64,000 bases of DNA from Erpobdella octoculata (GCA_963978895.1 OZ022238.1:13385447-13449446); one strand, 5' to 3'; positions 1 to 38,696 are shown, counted from the stretch's first letter. Translations and numbers: made by a program. Notes: generated by a model from the sequence alone, not told the origin.

Positions 1-30
1 GCGTGTAAACTCCTTGCTTAAGGGAGCTAC

Positions 31-110
31 GATGGTGACGCCAGTGAGATTCGAACCGCCGACCTACGAGGCGACAGGCGAACGCTTTACCGCTTAGCCA
101 CCACCGTCAC
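31..110 (-). repeat. tRNA-derived sequence (SINE-head-like)
   Basis: Read on the minus strand this has a pol III A-box-like run (TGGCTAAGCGG) followed about 35 nt later by a B-box-like run (GGTTCGAATCT). The outer ends GTGACG and CGTCAC are complementary and are followed by CA. The anticodon and T stems do not fold cleanly, so it is more likely a tRNA-derived repeat or decayed tRNA than a working tRNA gene. Any SINE body would lie off the left edge. Confidence 0.5.
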
Positions 111-438
111 ATATTCATATTCATATTCATATTCATATTCATATTCATATTCATATTCATATTCATATTCATATTCATATTCATATTCATATTCATATTC
201 ATATTCATATTCATATTCATATTCATATTCATATTCATATTCATATTCATATTCATATTCATATTCATATTCATATTCATATTCATATTCATATTCATAT
301 TCATATTCATATTCATATTCATATTCATATTCATATTCATATTCATATTCATATTCATATTCATATTCATATTCATATTCATATTCATATTCATATTCAT
401 ATTCATATTCATATTCATATTCATATTCATATTCATAT
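111..438. repeat. (ATTCAT)n hexanucleotide microsatellite
   Basis: About 55 near-perfect copies of the 6-bp unit, decaying into ATATTT variants up to about 470. It abuts the tRNA-like sequence. The Met-Asn ORF on the minus strand is only the translation of this repeat. Confidence 0.97.
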
Positions 439-534
439 TTATATTTATATTTTATATTTATATTTATATTTATTTAAAAAATTGAACTGAATTCAAAGCA
501 ATCACGTCACCACTTTCCAGCAAGAAATGTGCAG

Positions 535-7032
<6,498 letters not shown>

Positions 7033-7394
7033 TCTTCATCTGATTTTATTCCTCTGCATATATTTAAAAATATGTTTTCGTTTTTATATTATAAACAGAA
7101 TATATTTTTAAACGTTTTGATTTTTTCTACCTTTTAATGAACAAATTTAAACTTTCAAAACATGAGAAATTGGAAGGTTTTTGTGATTGTCCGGCTGTGT
7201 TAATATCCAACAGTTCAACATTGAATTTTTAAATAAAAATCCAAACAAGTTAACATTGTATTGCATATTGTAAAGTCATTTGTTTAACCTTTTAAATTCC
7301 AATGTTCCCCTTGTGGAACACCTTCAATATTGCTCAATTTCGCTACTAGGCTGACTGTTTGAGAAACCATTTTTATTCATTGGAGACGCCATAT
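7033..7394. other. Gene A 3' flank
   Basis: AT-rich sequence after the stop codon; presumably 3' UTR then spacer. I see no further coding signal. Confidence 0.5.
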
Positions 7395-7740
7395 ATAAGA
7401 CTAGCAGTGCCCGTCGCGGCTCGGTCCACATGAAATTAGAGAATTTGAACCGTGCAGAGCATTCATAGTGGAGTACTACACGGGGCGATTATTTACGACC
7501 CGGTCCGTTGACAACTCAGCCCGACCCGTTTCATAAGCCCGGCCCGTTTTTAGAGGCTTAAAATTCTATATACTTGACAACAAATTTTGGTTCGTCCTAC
7601 CTTGACTTCAGGTTTGGCCCGTCTGAAGACCCTAAAATCACGGCCTAGCTTGGCCCGTGCCGTGCTCTAATCCATGGAGCCCTACACGGCTTTTCAGACC
7701 CGGTCCAGCTTATTCAATAGTAGAGATGAGAAACGAACCG
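7395..7740 (-). repeat. GC-rich 'gggcc' repeat, copy 1 (inverted relative to 56.4 kb)
   Basis: It contains several ggcccg/cccggcccg runs, unusual in this AT-rich window. The part near 7405-7460 (gtgcccgtcgcggct ... catgaaattagagaa) is the reverse complement of 56755-56815. Same dispersed family as the copy at 56400-56860; class unknown. Confidence 0.7.
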
Positions 7741-7757
7741 AACTACACTTTTTCTGG

Positions 7758-7945
7758 ATCAATTTAAAAGAATTACGAATCAATTTAAAAGAAATGCGAA
7801 TCAATTTAAAAGAAATACGAATCAATTTAAAAGAAATACGAACCAATTTAAAAAAAATACTAATCAATTTAAAGAAATACGAATCAATTTAAATGAAATA
7901 CGAATCAATTTAAAAGAAATACGAATCAATTTAAAAGAAATAAAA
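7758..7945. repeat. 21-bp tandem repeat
   Basis: About nine copies of a unit of the form AATTTAAAAGAAATACGAATC with a few substitutions. The apparent peptide INLKEIR is repeat translation. Confidence 0.93.
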
Positions 7946-8371
7946 ATAATTTTAAAATGAAAGCATAAAAATGTATTTTTAACAAAAATATATACGAATA
8001 TTTATATTTTCTTTAATACACGCTCCGTTGAGTATTACCGCTTATTTGGCGTTAATTAATTTTCGTGCCAAATTCTCAACGTGGCGAAACGCGGGAGAAA
8101 ACCAACAGTTGTCAGATTTGTCAGTCATTTTATTTCAGAGACTGACTGCAGATTCGGAAAATCAATCTTCAGAGCCGAAAAATAAAACAACTTAGAACAG
8201 AAATCGACGACAGAACAGAAATAAAAAAAACTGACGCAAGCGAATAAAAAATAAACAAATTTGGTGAAGTTAGTAATATTTATATATAGAACTTATTTGT
8301 TTAAAGTTGATTGGTGGTGGAAGTGACGACATTGCAAAGTATACAAATCTTCACCAAGCGCTTTCAGGTGG

Positions 8372-8560
8372 TGTTTGATTTTAATATTCTTCATTTTGTG
8401 AATTTATTTTTATGTGGGAATACAGTATACTGTACATAAACTTTTGTGAATTTATGTTTGATTTTAATATCCTTCATAGTGGGAATTTATTTTTATGTGG
8501 AAAATATACATTAACTTTTGTGATTTTAATATCCTTCATTTTGTGAACTTATGTTAAAAC
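8372..8560. repeat. Degenerate tandem repeat (~60-90 bp units)
   Basis: Three imperfect copies containing gattttaatat[tc]cttcat, tgtgaatttatttttatgtgg and acttttgtga. No coding potential seen. Confidence 0.7.
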
Positions 8561-8739
8561 AGAATAATTTTTATAATTCATATCAACATTACAGTACAGG
8601 TTGATACCAGCAGCTTCCTGGTTTATTTCAACCTCTCAAGTGCAAAGAGGGGTGCTTATATAATCCAGTAGTGATATTTTATTTCAAATTCTTATGAAAT
8701 TTAAAAAATACATAAATAAATGTCACTATACAAAATTTG

Positions 8740-8935
8740 TATTTGATTTTTACTGTTAAAAATGACAAAAAATGTATACCTACAGATTTACATAAAATAA
8801 CAGTAAAAAATAATTAATTATCGAAAAAGCACAATTTTCAAAGATGCTTTGAAAGTATGGAGGGAGCTTTCACAGCTTCGAAGTTGAGTTGGCAAGTTGT
8901 TCCAGGCAGTTGGAGCAGAGAAGAAGAAACATTTT
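8740..8935 (-). mobile_element. 3' fragment of L2/CR1-like LINE
   Basis: It is the reverse complement, with few changes, of the 3' end of the LINE at 21.4-23.25 kb: the last codons (W-N-N-L-P region) and the 3' UTR near 23040-23150. It ends abruptly at about 8935 against a different LINE. Confidence 0.85.
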
Positions 8936-9965
8936 GAATGGTTCTATTGTCCAAATGTACCTGTATGTGACATGCAGGAACTGAAAAAGCTGGAAAAATT
9001 AAACAAAAGCAAATCTGCCGGTCCGAATGGGATTCATTCAAGAATCTTGTGGAAAACCAGAGAATCGATTTTTGAATATCTAAGCTACATGTTTAAAAAG
9101 TCCATAAAGTTTGGAGATGTGGCCAGTGATTGGAAAACAGGCGATGTGGTCTAATATATAAAAAGGGCAGGAAATTTAAAGTTGAGAATTATAGACCAAT
9201 TACCTTAACTTCTGTCTGTTGAAAAATTCTTGAGTCAATTGTTAAATACCACATCATGAGTTATTTTCTGCAGAACTTAGTGTGGTTTTTTCTACGACCT
9301 TGCAGCTCTTGAGGATTATTGATAAACTGACTGAGACTATTGATTTAAACAAGGTTGTTGATGTCTTATACACAGATCTGGAAAAGGCTTTCGATAAATT
9401 CTCACACAACAGGCTTTTATATAAATTGGAGCAATATGGGGTACATAGAAAACTGTTTCGATGAATCAAATATTATCTAAAAGGAAGAACCTTTAAAGTC
9501 AGACTAAACGAGGATTTTTCCCAGCAACTGCCGGTTTCCAGCAGGGCTCCTCAGGGAAGTGTTTTGGTTAGATCTCAGTTGGAGTATGCGGTCCTGGGGT
9601 GGAATCCATATAAGCAAGGCCTAATAAAAGCAATAGAGAAAGTCCGAAGAAGGGCAACAAGGCTCGTCCTGACATGTAAAAATCTAAGCTACGTAGAAAA
9701 ACTAAAGAATCTGAAACTGCATTCGTTGGTGTATAGAAGGAGGCGGACAGACCTAATCTTGCTTTATGATATAATGTCTAGTCGATTGAGGGAGGATCAT
9801 TGCCCTGTTGTGAAACTCTGTTGTAAAAAAAAACGAGGGGAGACGATTTCAAGTTGCCAACCATGTTGGCACATAAAGAGTGCCGAAAATATTTCTTCAG
9901 TAATAGAGTTGTGGCTGACTGGAACAGTCTGCCAAGAAAGTTGTTGAGGCGTCAAACATTACTGT
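8936..9965 (+). mobile_element. CR1-type LINE relic with deleted catalytic core
   Basis: Fragments in order: KLEKLNKSKSAGPNGIHSRIL and SDWKTGDVV (8972-9154), ENYRPITLTSV (about 9185), DLEKAFDKFSHNRLLYKLEQYG (9282-9464), RAPQGSVL (about 9540), then directly VRSQLEYAVLGWNPY and KVRRRATRLVLTCKNLSYVEKLKNL (9564-9947). The segment that should hold Y-x-D-D is missing, so an internal deletion joins PQGSVL to the C-terminal region. Frameshifts and stops are present. Confidence 0.88.
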
Positions 9966-10479
9966 GTTTAAGACTTTGCTTGAAAATTACTATAGTGACA
10001 TAGTTTATAACTGCTGATGTTTTCAGTTTTGCTTAGAATAGGTTTTTTGTTTTTATTATTTCATGTATTACTTTTACGGCAAGGGCTTGTCCGTGCTGAG
10101 TTTTATAATAATAAAAAAAATTTATATGTACCCGTTTATTTAGTAAAACTTAGTAAATGTTCTGTTCAATTTAAAATTAAGTAAGAATTACACAATATAT
10201 ACATCTCGAATACCTTGGAAAAACCTATCTTTGTCCAGAAACGACTGAATGTAGCGTAGCAATCGGTCATTTATGAATTTCGTAAAATTCCTAATTTTTT
10301 TTGACATTGAAACCGTTGATTGCCAAAAATTTAAAAAAAACATTTCTGATTAAAATTGAAATTTTGCAGCCAAAAAATTGTTATTCCACCCAAATTGTGT
10401 AAAAACATTATTTACTTAATTAGTGTAAAAACATTATTCACCTATATTGTGTACAAATGTTTTACTATGTAGTGAGCAA

Positions 10480-10990
10480 TTCTATATTAGGGTGGAACGT
10501 TCTGTTACCGGTTGCACCTATCGTTGTTGTTGTTGTTGTTTATTTAAGTCCTTGTCACTTTTTCAGCGTTTAGGACCAGGTTGCACCTACATATCGCTAC
10601 GTTTTTGCGCATTTATTCACTTCATTTTATTCCTTGCATGCAAAAAATATCGATCAATGCTTCATAAATTCTATGCTTTATAAATTTTTACATGACATGT
10701 AACAGAATATTAAAACATACTTTTCATAGATGATTCCAATCGCCGTTCCTGGATAGTGAATTTAGTTTTCATTATTTAATGGCAAAATACAACGTTTTCT
10801 ATATATTATAATCAATATGAACTGCATCGATTAAAACTGGAAATTGGTAAACGTGAATAAAAAAGAATGAAACGATGAGATAGAACAGGGAGTCAGACAG
10901 GTGTCTTAGTTACGACAATGATGACGACGGTAACAATGGTGACGACGGTAACAACGATGACGAGGACGATTTTTTCTAGGAAAAGTTAGC
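10480..10990 (+). pseudogene. Relic of a fourth FReD gene (microexon plus introns)
   Basis: This stretch is paralogous to gene C's intron 2-exon 3-intron 3 region (34500-34990). Shared landmarks are ttctatRttagggt, attctatgctttataaatt, the microexon and the gataaaatagac/gatagaacag...gtYtagt tract. A 26-nt microexon (10730-10755; acceptor ttcatag, donor gtgaat) encodes DSNRRSWI. No VIQRR exon follows, and the similarity ends near 10990 at a (GATGAC)-rich tract. I read it as the remnant of a duplicated gene whose later exons were lost. Confidence 0.65.
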
Positions 10991-11542
10991 ATTTGTTAGA
11001 CCTTATCCCCGGGCGACACAAACCCTAGTTACGCAACTGCTGATAAATTTTGATTAAATTGATTAATTTCTCATGCTATGTTTGAGTTATTAAACAATTA
11101 CTATTTACGGGGGTTGTTATATCCAGGTTGATTTTGTCATCATCTATCATGTATTAGGTTAGACTTGTTATCAAACACATTATAAAATTAAAATAATATT
11201 CAAAACTAACAACGAAGCTGGTTTTTGAATAAAAAGAAAAAAATATAAACAAAGGACATTTTGGTAGATTCGAAAAAGTAATCATTAAACATGACGTTTA
11301 CAGAGAAAAATCTGAAAGAAATAATTATTGTATGTTCAATTCAAAGAATGGTGAATGAAAAATGTCAGGATGTCAGCACACAAAACAATTTTCAATTAAA
11401 AGAAGTACCTAATATATAGCTTTCGGATCGATAGCAAATGTTCCTTCAATAAACACTTCACAAATATATTTAATATAAAACTGTTGCATACCTTCATGCA
11501 GAAATGTGATGTAGTTCTCAAACGCACTGTTTAATAATTAAA

Positions 11543-28198
<16,656 letters not shown>

Positions 28199-28273
28199 TC
28201 GACAGCTTAAAATTTCGACTCTACGTTATTTTGCTGCGAGGTTTTCAAAACTGGTTTATTTTTAGACAGTTTT

Positions 28274-28279
28274 AATAAA
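28274..28279 (+). terminator. Polyadenylation signal AATAAA, gene B
   Basis: A canonical hexamer 76 nt after the stop codon. Confidence 0.55.
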
Positions 28280-28857
28280 ATATAATTTTGACGGTTAAAA
28301 AAATCAAAGTTGTAAAACAATTTTAGCCAAGGAAATTATCAGAAGAAAAGGGTTTTAATGATTGTGTGATTGTATTCAGCAGTACAACATTTGCATTTAA
28401 AAAAACGTTTACTAAATTTACATTAAATTGCAAATTGTAGATTTTTTTACTTAATAAAAGTTTTATGTTTTTGAATTTATTTAAAAACAAGTTGAAGAAA
28501 CGTATTAGTAAACGGTTTGTTTGACAGTTGCGTTGCCCCCAAGGAGTTTCCGGAAAAAAAGCTGCGAAGCTCTTAGAAAGTTTTTGATAAAAGTACCTAC
28601 AATAAAATTATTTTTCCAACATTTTGAAATGTTTGGGTTTTTAAACATTTTGCCCGCCAAGTGTTTTTGCTGAAATTACGCTGCAGACACTAGTTTTCAT
28701 TATTATTCTTCTGCTTGATGTGCACAACAATATTTATGCATTTTTAATGTATTATTCAATTTAGTTTATTTTTTGCATATTTTAATTTAAATAACAACAA
28801 AAAATTATTTATAAAACATTAATATTTACCAATCAGTGTTTTAAAAACTTAATGGAT

Positions 28858-29045
28858 TGTTAAATTAAAAATCTCGGAAGCTTTATTGCACAACGTAATA
28901 AGTTCACAACTCCGCATGGCAGGTCATCACAACAAGACTCGAAAACACTACAAACATAGACAAAACACAAATATACATAGAAAAGTTGTAGTAATAATAA
29001 ATCGTTCCAACACCCTCACTTGACAACTAAAAATTAACTTTATAA
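28858..29045 (-). repeat. Copia LTR, left copy
   Basis: Begins tgttaaattaaaaatctcgg and matches the sequence at 32295 (tgttaaattaaaagtctcgg) for about 70 bp with substitutions. The far end is approximate. Confidence 0.7.
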
Positions 29046-30614
29046 TCCAACACTTCCTCCTAAAATTAACTCAGTTTTCTAATACCATGCCAGCCTTTCA
29101 ATTTTACAAATTTGTCTCTGCATAAGGGCTTAGTTAAAATACCAGCAAGAAAAGATTCACTTAAAAGATGTTCATCAGTCAACTCTCCATCATCTACTGT
29201 TTCTAATTTTTTTAGAATGAGGAAGTATTGAACATCGATGTGTTTAGACCTTTTGTGAAAGACAGTTTTTTCGCGGGCCTGGTTGCACTCCTGTCGTCTG
29301 CTGGCAGTGTTGGTCGGATTGACTGTCTCTGTTGAGAGTCTTTTCAATCAGGTGGCTTCCTCCTAACCTTGATTTGTGACTGTATGCTCAGCTTCAGTGA
29401 TTTATAGTAACGTTGACCTTTAAAACCAATGAATTTTGGCACTCCGGTACAACCCTGTAAAACCAGATGGACCTAATGAACTTGATTAACCTCCATCCTG
29501 CTGCTCTTGTCTGATCAGTTGCACGTTGCACTTCAGGCTGTCGAGGTCCCTGCAACTCAGATTCACCAATAGAGCATGTACTGCCAGTAACCCTCATATT
29601 TGAACCTGCAAATTTTTTAATCACTTTTGGATCTCTGTCCCAATTTTCTGTGCCACTGGTGAATATAGTTTTTATGAAGAATATTTTTTTTATTTTCTTC
29701 TATTGAAATATTTGCCCTTTGATTGAAGTTCAACTTATACAAGTTATTATTTAATTTGCCTGTAGCAAATGTAACATCGGCTTTTGTTATAGCACATTTA
29801 TTGCATTCAAAAGTAACCACATTATCTTGTTTTGTAAGCTATTTTACTGAAAAGAGATTACTTTCTAAATTTCGAATTGACAGAACATTTTTAACAGGAA
29901 TTTTCTCACTTTATTTGAAATAATGCATTGAAGATATCCACTACCCACTCTAGCTGATGTCACTTGCTGTCTATTCGCCACTGTAATCTTGTCTATTCTG
30001 CTGTTGTCAAATTCTGTGAAGAATTTCCAATTATTCGTCATTTGGCTTGTGGTTTTCCACGAATTGGCTGAAATGTCATCATGACTGATCGCAAATGTTA
30101 TTTCATTACTCAACGTTTTGTCTTCTTCATCTGTTGCAGTTGATGATGATTTTCTGGGTTTTTTTTATATTTACAATTTTTTGTTTTCCATGCTCGTCGA
30201 TCTTTCTTTGAATGATCTGGTTTCTTGCAGAAAAAAAACATTCCCGATTTGTTTTTTTTTTATTATTTACTCTATCAATCTTTAATGCTGAATTTAAATT
30301 GTTACTTGAATCATTTTGTCTTTTAAATTCATCTATAAGTTTTCCTTTCACATAATCAAGGGTGAATTTATCATCTGGACGAACATCAAGTGCTGTGACT
30401 AATGTCTCGTAACAATCAGTTAGTTCGCTGAGAAGTAATGCAGCAACATGAAAATCCGGAATATCTTCTCCTATTCCGTGTAGTCGTTCAAACAACTCTA
30501 AAACCGAGCAAATGGAATCATGCATCTCCTAATCATCTTTTAATTTCGATTGATACATACAACTCGAACCATTTGTCTGATGGACTGTTCAAAATATCTT
30601 CTTGCACACATTTT

Positions 30615-32062
30615 GATTCTAGGACTGTTCATCAAAGGACGATTCATCAAAGGACTGTTCATCAAGGACTATTCATCAAGGGACTATTCATCAAAGGACT
30701 ATTCACCAAAGGACTATTCATCAAGAGGACGGTTCATCATAAGGACTGTTCATCTAATGTCTATTCATCCAGCGGACTATTCATCAAAAAATTTAATAAA
30801 GTTGTTTAAGATGTTATTTTCAACCAAAATATGTTGCCAAAATGTAGGGTAATCTATATCAAGTTTACAGTGCTACTCTGCTTGCATCCAAATACTTCAT
30901 GCTTTATAATAGAACTAGCGAGGTACCTTGCGCTGCCCGGGTTTTTAGAGGTTTTTCGGTCGTTTTTCTCTCTCGCTCCCGTTTCCTTCCCCGCTTGCTC
31001 TCATGCTCCCGGTCACTCTCTCTTCCCGCTTGTCTCCCGCTTCCGCTCCCGGTCACAGCACCAGAAAAACTAAATTCGACTGTTTTCGTAAACCATATAT
31101 GTACACATTTACCAAGGCCACAAACACGTCAAAGCATCACCCATGCCCGCTATGTCAAATCTATCATCGGTCGTTTAACACCAAGGGGCCACGCTTCAAA
31201 GACACTTTTACCTTGAGCAATCAGCAAGTTTGTAGAAGACATGGCTGTAATATACAACAATTTTATTCCTCACATACAGTAAATAAAACAACTAGACAAG
31301 AAATAACGTCAAGATCTTAAGATCAAACAAACAAAAGACAATTGAATAAAATTTAAAAAAAAACTGTCTTCAACTGTTCGTACAAACTGTAAGTATATAG
31401 TAGTATATACACACTCAAACAGCCAAATACCATAAACCTCAAAACATCACTAACACTCGGTCTACCACTTCTGCCAAACTTCAAAGAGACAAACACGCTC
31501 GCTTTAGCGAGGTCAGGAAAGGTCATTTCAAAGAGACACTTACGCTCGTCGATAAATTAACTAGACTCAGATTTCATGCACACTTCAAATAAAAACTAAA
31601 TACATTGGAACTCATTTAATTGATATAAAAGACCTATTTTGTTTTTTTAATAAAAGTTGCGGTAGCGAATAGCGCTGAGAACAGCTAAAAAATGTTGCCA
31701 ATAGTACCGCTCTTAACAACCCTGGTTGCCATCACTATTTTTTTTAAATTACTGATATGTTTGAAATTTATTTTATCAAAGATGAAGAACTGTCTTTTAA
31801 AAATACATCAAATTACTTTACGCTGAAAATATCTTGGGTATATATTGATAAAGGTTGCTGAGTGGCTTCAAAATTTGATGAAGAGTCCTCTTGATGAATA
31901 GTCTTTAGATGAACAGTCCTTATGATGAACCGTCCTCTTGATGAATAGTCCTTTGATGAATAGTCCTTTGATGAATAGTCTCTTGATGAATAGTCCCTTG
32001 ATGAATAGTCCTTGATGAACAGTCCCTTGATGAATCGTCCTTTGATGAAAAGTCCGCATACC
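30615..32062. mobile_element. Foldback-type element nested in copia gag
   Basis: Two ~175-bp inverted arms (about 30622-30795 and 31871-32055). Each is a tandem array of a 16-17-bp unit of the form GGACTATTCATCAAA. They flank a 1.1-kb middle with no recognisable ORF. The ends are flanked by the 8-bp repeat CACATTTT (30607-30614 and 32063-32070). Inverted arms built from short tandem repeats are the hallmark of foldback (FB/TU) elements. Confidence 0.8.
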
Positions 32063-32294
32063 CACATTTTCACGTACCTTCTTTGATAAGCATCATTTTG
32101 ACTTTCAATTTCCATGGCTGGTAGTTTTTGTCATTCAACTCAGCTCATTCCCTTGGTCCATCGTAATGCTGCTCAGGTTGACTTATCTAACTTTCTCATT
32201 AGAGCTTATACCGAACGATAACTTTTATATAAACGACACCAATTAAATAAAAAAGTTTCATCTTAAAACTTATTGCTGGACTGGGCCCATAACC

Positions 32295-32400
32295 TGTTAA
32301 ATTAAAAGTCTCGGAAGCTTTATTACACAACGAAATAAGTTTACAACTACGCACGCAAACTTACAAACGTCACCAAACAACGCATAGATTTTTAGCAGAG
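32295..32400 (-). repeat. Copia LTR, right copy (truncated or diverged)
   Basis: Starts directly beside the primer-binding site at 32281-32294. Similarity to the left LTR fades after about 32365. Confidence 0.65.
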
Positions 32401-32439
32401 AATTTAAATTTTTTTTTTTTAGCGTGAATATCTCAAAAT

Positions 32440-32540
32440 TAATTTTTTTGTCCTAACGAGTCTATGGACCAAGTTTCAGATCGATTGGATGATGAGAAAT
32501 GAGTTTATGTTCAATCAATCAATCAGACAGACAGAAAGGT
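32440..32540 (+). repeat. Dispersed repeat end, copy 1 (inverted match at 63.7 kb)
   Basis: Contains aacgagtctatggaccaag and tttcagatcgattgga, followed by aatcaatcaatcagacagacag. The reverse complement of 63700-63760 shows the same run. It is probably the 3' end of an unidentified retroelement family. Confidence 0.55.
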
Positions 32541-33541
32541 GAAGTTAATATAAAGGATTTAAAAATGGTACAATACAACAATACGATAGTCGATCAAAAT
32601 ATCAAATTTTATTTTGGGTTATATTATTCAGGGACAATTTTCTGGATAAAGTTTATCTAAGGACAGTTCATTATCAGGTTTGTTTTGTCCAGAATATTTT
32701 GTTTAGGAAGTTTTTGTCCAGGGCTATTTTTTAACAAAAACATTTTAGGACACTTTATCGTCTATCTAGAAATATTTTGTCTACAAACGGGACATTTTGT
32801 TCGTTCACGGTAAGTAGTAATCACTCAATCCAGGCTCAAGATTTGCTAAAAAAATCAGAATAATATGAAAAAAGACAAGGTTGAAAAATGTTCTTATTTT
32901 TGGTTTTTACTATAAAATTTTTGTTTAATCGTAAGTCTTATCTCTAGTAACATCCAATTATTGTAAAGCACGATTTTTATAGATAAAATGTATTTTTGAT
33001 TGTACTGTTGGTGTTAAATCCCAGCCGAAAGCCCTACAAATCGAATTTCACAAAAAACTATTTTATTTTTTTATTTATATTATTTGTGCTATTGAATCTG
33101 GCGTTGAGCATTTTATTGTAAATATATAGACGTGAAAATATAGTCGTAACAACTTTGTCGCGATGATATATTTGTGAATTCTTGGTTGACAACATTTTTC
33201 CATTAAGGATTTAGTCTGTCTAGATTTTCTCGTAGACCAGATAAATGGCTTTTGCCCATACTGTTTATTTGTCACCAGTGGCAACACTAAAAAACAGCCC
33301 ACGTTCATCTATCATTGCGTTTTTCACAGGTGCGACAAAAATATAAATGAAGACAAAACAATAATAACCCTAAAATGTGTTTTTGAAATTTCTTTTAGTA
33401 ACTTTAGAATTTCCAATCGATGAACAAAATTGCATGCACTCATATATGAATGCCAAGAATTATTATAAACACCATTTCAGATTAAAATTTCCAATGTGAT
33501 CACTATATTTTCAAAAAAAATATATCTATTTCATTATAATT
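32541..33541. other. Spacer upstream of gene C
   Basis: AT-rich. 32630-32810 has loose repeats containing ttttgtcc/attttgtc, also seen near 62820-62900 and more weakly at 12050-12150. No convincing gene. Confidence 0.5.
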
Positions 33542-36558
<3,017 letters not shown>

Positions 36559-36689
36559 ACTGTTTAATGCTAGTTGATGTGATATTCCTCTTTTAAACAA
36601 CACTCGAATATTTATTCTAGCTAGTGAATCTAATCAAAGAATGCTTGTTTCGACTTTATATAAATTTGTAAAACCAAATTGACAATTAA

Positions 36690-37375
36690 ATTATTTTTAC
36701 CAATGCTTTTATTAACTCGTCGGCTCTGTTTCTCTGTCTGTTTTTCTGTCTGTTTCTCTGTCTGTTTCTCTGTCTGTTTCTCTGTCTGTTTCTCTGTCTG
36801 TTTCAAATCTTGCAATCAATTTTTGAGTCACTTCCTGATGTTAGATTTTTTTCAAATTTTGCATACATGCTCAAGATAGAAGACAATGCAATATTCAATT
36901 ATTAGTTTTACAATAAGTCAATTAATTTAGTTAATTTTCTTGAGGATTTTATCGAGGGGTTTCTTGAGGGTTTTCTTGAGGGTTTTCTTGAGGGTTTTCT
37001 TGAGGGTTTTCTTGAGGGTTCTCTTGACCACAAAACGCTAACCGACTGGCAGACTATTTTACCAAGTTAACACAAACCACACTCACTGACCGCGATTCTC
37101 AAGCGTGTACGAAATTTTCATGAAAATAGTTGAGATATTTAAATTCGATGCTTTTTGATGATATTTTTATTATTATTACCAATGCTTTTATTAACTCGTC
37201 GTCTCTGTTTCTCTGTCTGTCTGTTTGTTTCTCTGTCTGTTTCAAATCTTGCAATCAATTTTTGAGTCACTTCCTGATGATAGATTTTTTCAAATTTTGC
37301 ATACATGCTTAAAATAGAAGACAATGCAATATTCAATTATTAGTTTTACAATAAGTCAATTAATTTAGATAATTT
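36690..37375. repeat. Direct duplication with internal short tandem repeats
   Basis: 36695-36930 and 37177-37370 are near-identical (from accaatgcttttattaactc to gtcaattaattta). Each contains a variable array of TCTGTCTGTTTC (36725-36805, shorter at 37205-37240). Between them, 36955-37020 is an array of a 14-bp unit, GGGTTTTCTTGAGG. Confidence 0.9.
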
Positions 37376-38696
37376 TAATTAATTTCGATATTTCGATATA
37401 ATTAAGATATTTCGACTTTAACATAAAATAAAAGAGTAATATAAAAAAAAATTGATTGCAAAATTTGTGTTTTAATTACATATAAGAGCATTGGTTTTAA
37501 AAATTCGTTTTTAATTTACTTGTTATAATGTTATGTTACTATTAATGTTAATAAAAACAAACTGCAATGAATATGTTATTATTTGTTTCTGTCGGGATTC
37601 TTTTTCTACCATATGTTTTGATGTGTATGTTGTAATTGGTACCTACATTAAAATTTTGGCTGGTGAATACAAAGCGTTTCTTTTTTATCAACGATATTTT
37701 ATTTTGTAAGACAAACGAAACGAGTAATTTACAGTATGTGTTAACTCAAATGAGTTTAAAAACATGAAATAATTGATTATCATCTACGCTTTGACCGCCA
37801 CATCACTTTAACTATAAAGGCCTGTAACTTTCGTATACAGGTTCTGAAACACATACGCCCTCTACCCTCTACATCTAGACTGGACTACTGCAACTCTCTG
37901 CTCTATGGAACATCATCGACTCGCTTATTCAACCATTGCTTCACAGCCATCTGGAATTCACTTCCAATTCAATAAGATCCACATCATGTCTAACATCAGC
38001 TACTGGAGCTTTATAAATTGACTTCTGATTATTATTTTTAACTCATGCACGTCGAGTTGTATTCAACTCATTTTAAATTAACTCAATATTTGTGTTATTT
38101 TGAGCTGTCATTATCAAATGTATTCAATTCATAACTTGCCGAATATATACTTATCTTGTGCGTCATGCAGTTGCACTAGCATGGTAGACTAATGTAGAGC
38201 AATGTAGACGTATGGTAAGTGGTCCCTGGCAGTCAGAAGGTTTAATCAGCTTGATGATTGAAACTATTGACATAGTATCCTACATAAGTGATCACAACTC
38301 TTATTTTCCATTTCTTTATAAAAGCGAAAAACTTCAAAAAACCGCAAAAGTTTTACAAAAAAAGAACAAAAATGTGTTAAAGAAAATTAACAAGTAGAAA
38401 TAACAAGTACTAAAATGTTCTGCAACTTTATGGTAAACCTTTTAGCATATTTTACTGGATAGGAGGTGACAGTGTGATAAAATGTGTGAAACCTTTCCAA
38501 ACGTAACTGTTCTACTGAGAATTTTTCTTACACTTTCAGTAAATTGAACCTCAAAAAAATGCAATTTTTAAAACCAAATTTATTAACAGTTATTTGCTGA
38601 CTCAGTCGAAGTACAAAGCTAAGACGAGTAAATGCTTTGTGGGAAAAAATAAGATTCAAGAAAACTGTTGCGAATAAATTTCAGGATTTATGTTTA
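37376..38696. other. Intergenic spacer
   Basis: AT-rich. The only recognisable piece is a LINE scrap at about 37850-37935 (TSRLDYCNSLLYG). No gene seen. Confidence 0.5.

Larger units (their letters stand above)
28858..32400 (-). mobile_element. Copia-type LTR element, decayed, with nested foldback element
   Basis: On the minus strand: right LTR from 32295; primer-binding site complementary to 32281-32294 (ctgggcccataacc, the tRNA-iMet site known from Drosophila copia); gag N-terminus with NYQPWKLKVKMMLIKEG (about 32060-32140); the foldback insertion; gag middle (30127-30525, including ELTDCYETLVTALDVRPDDK); protease-like region (29865-30113); pre-integrase HQWHRKLGQ (about 29640); and an RNase H end with KRSKHIDVQYFLILKKLE and LAGILTKPLCRDKF (29066-29270). 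Integrase and RT are deleted. The left LTR starts at 28858. Confidence 0.85.

Noticed and set aside
31..110. Functional tRNA gene
   Set aside because: A and B boxes are present but the anticodon and T stems do not pair properly.
107..436. Met-Asn repeat ORF
   Set aside because: Pure translation of the (ATTCAT)n microsatellite.
10447..10683. 78-codon ORF
   Set aside because: It falls in intron-derived sequence paralogous to gene C intron 2.
31003..31320. 105-codon ORF in the foldback element centre
   Set aside because: No homology I can see; overlapping frames of similar length exist, so it looks like chance.
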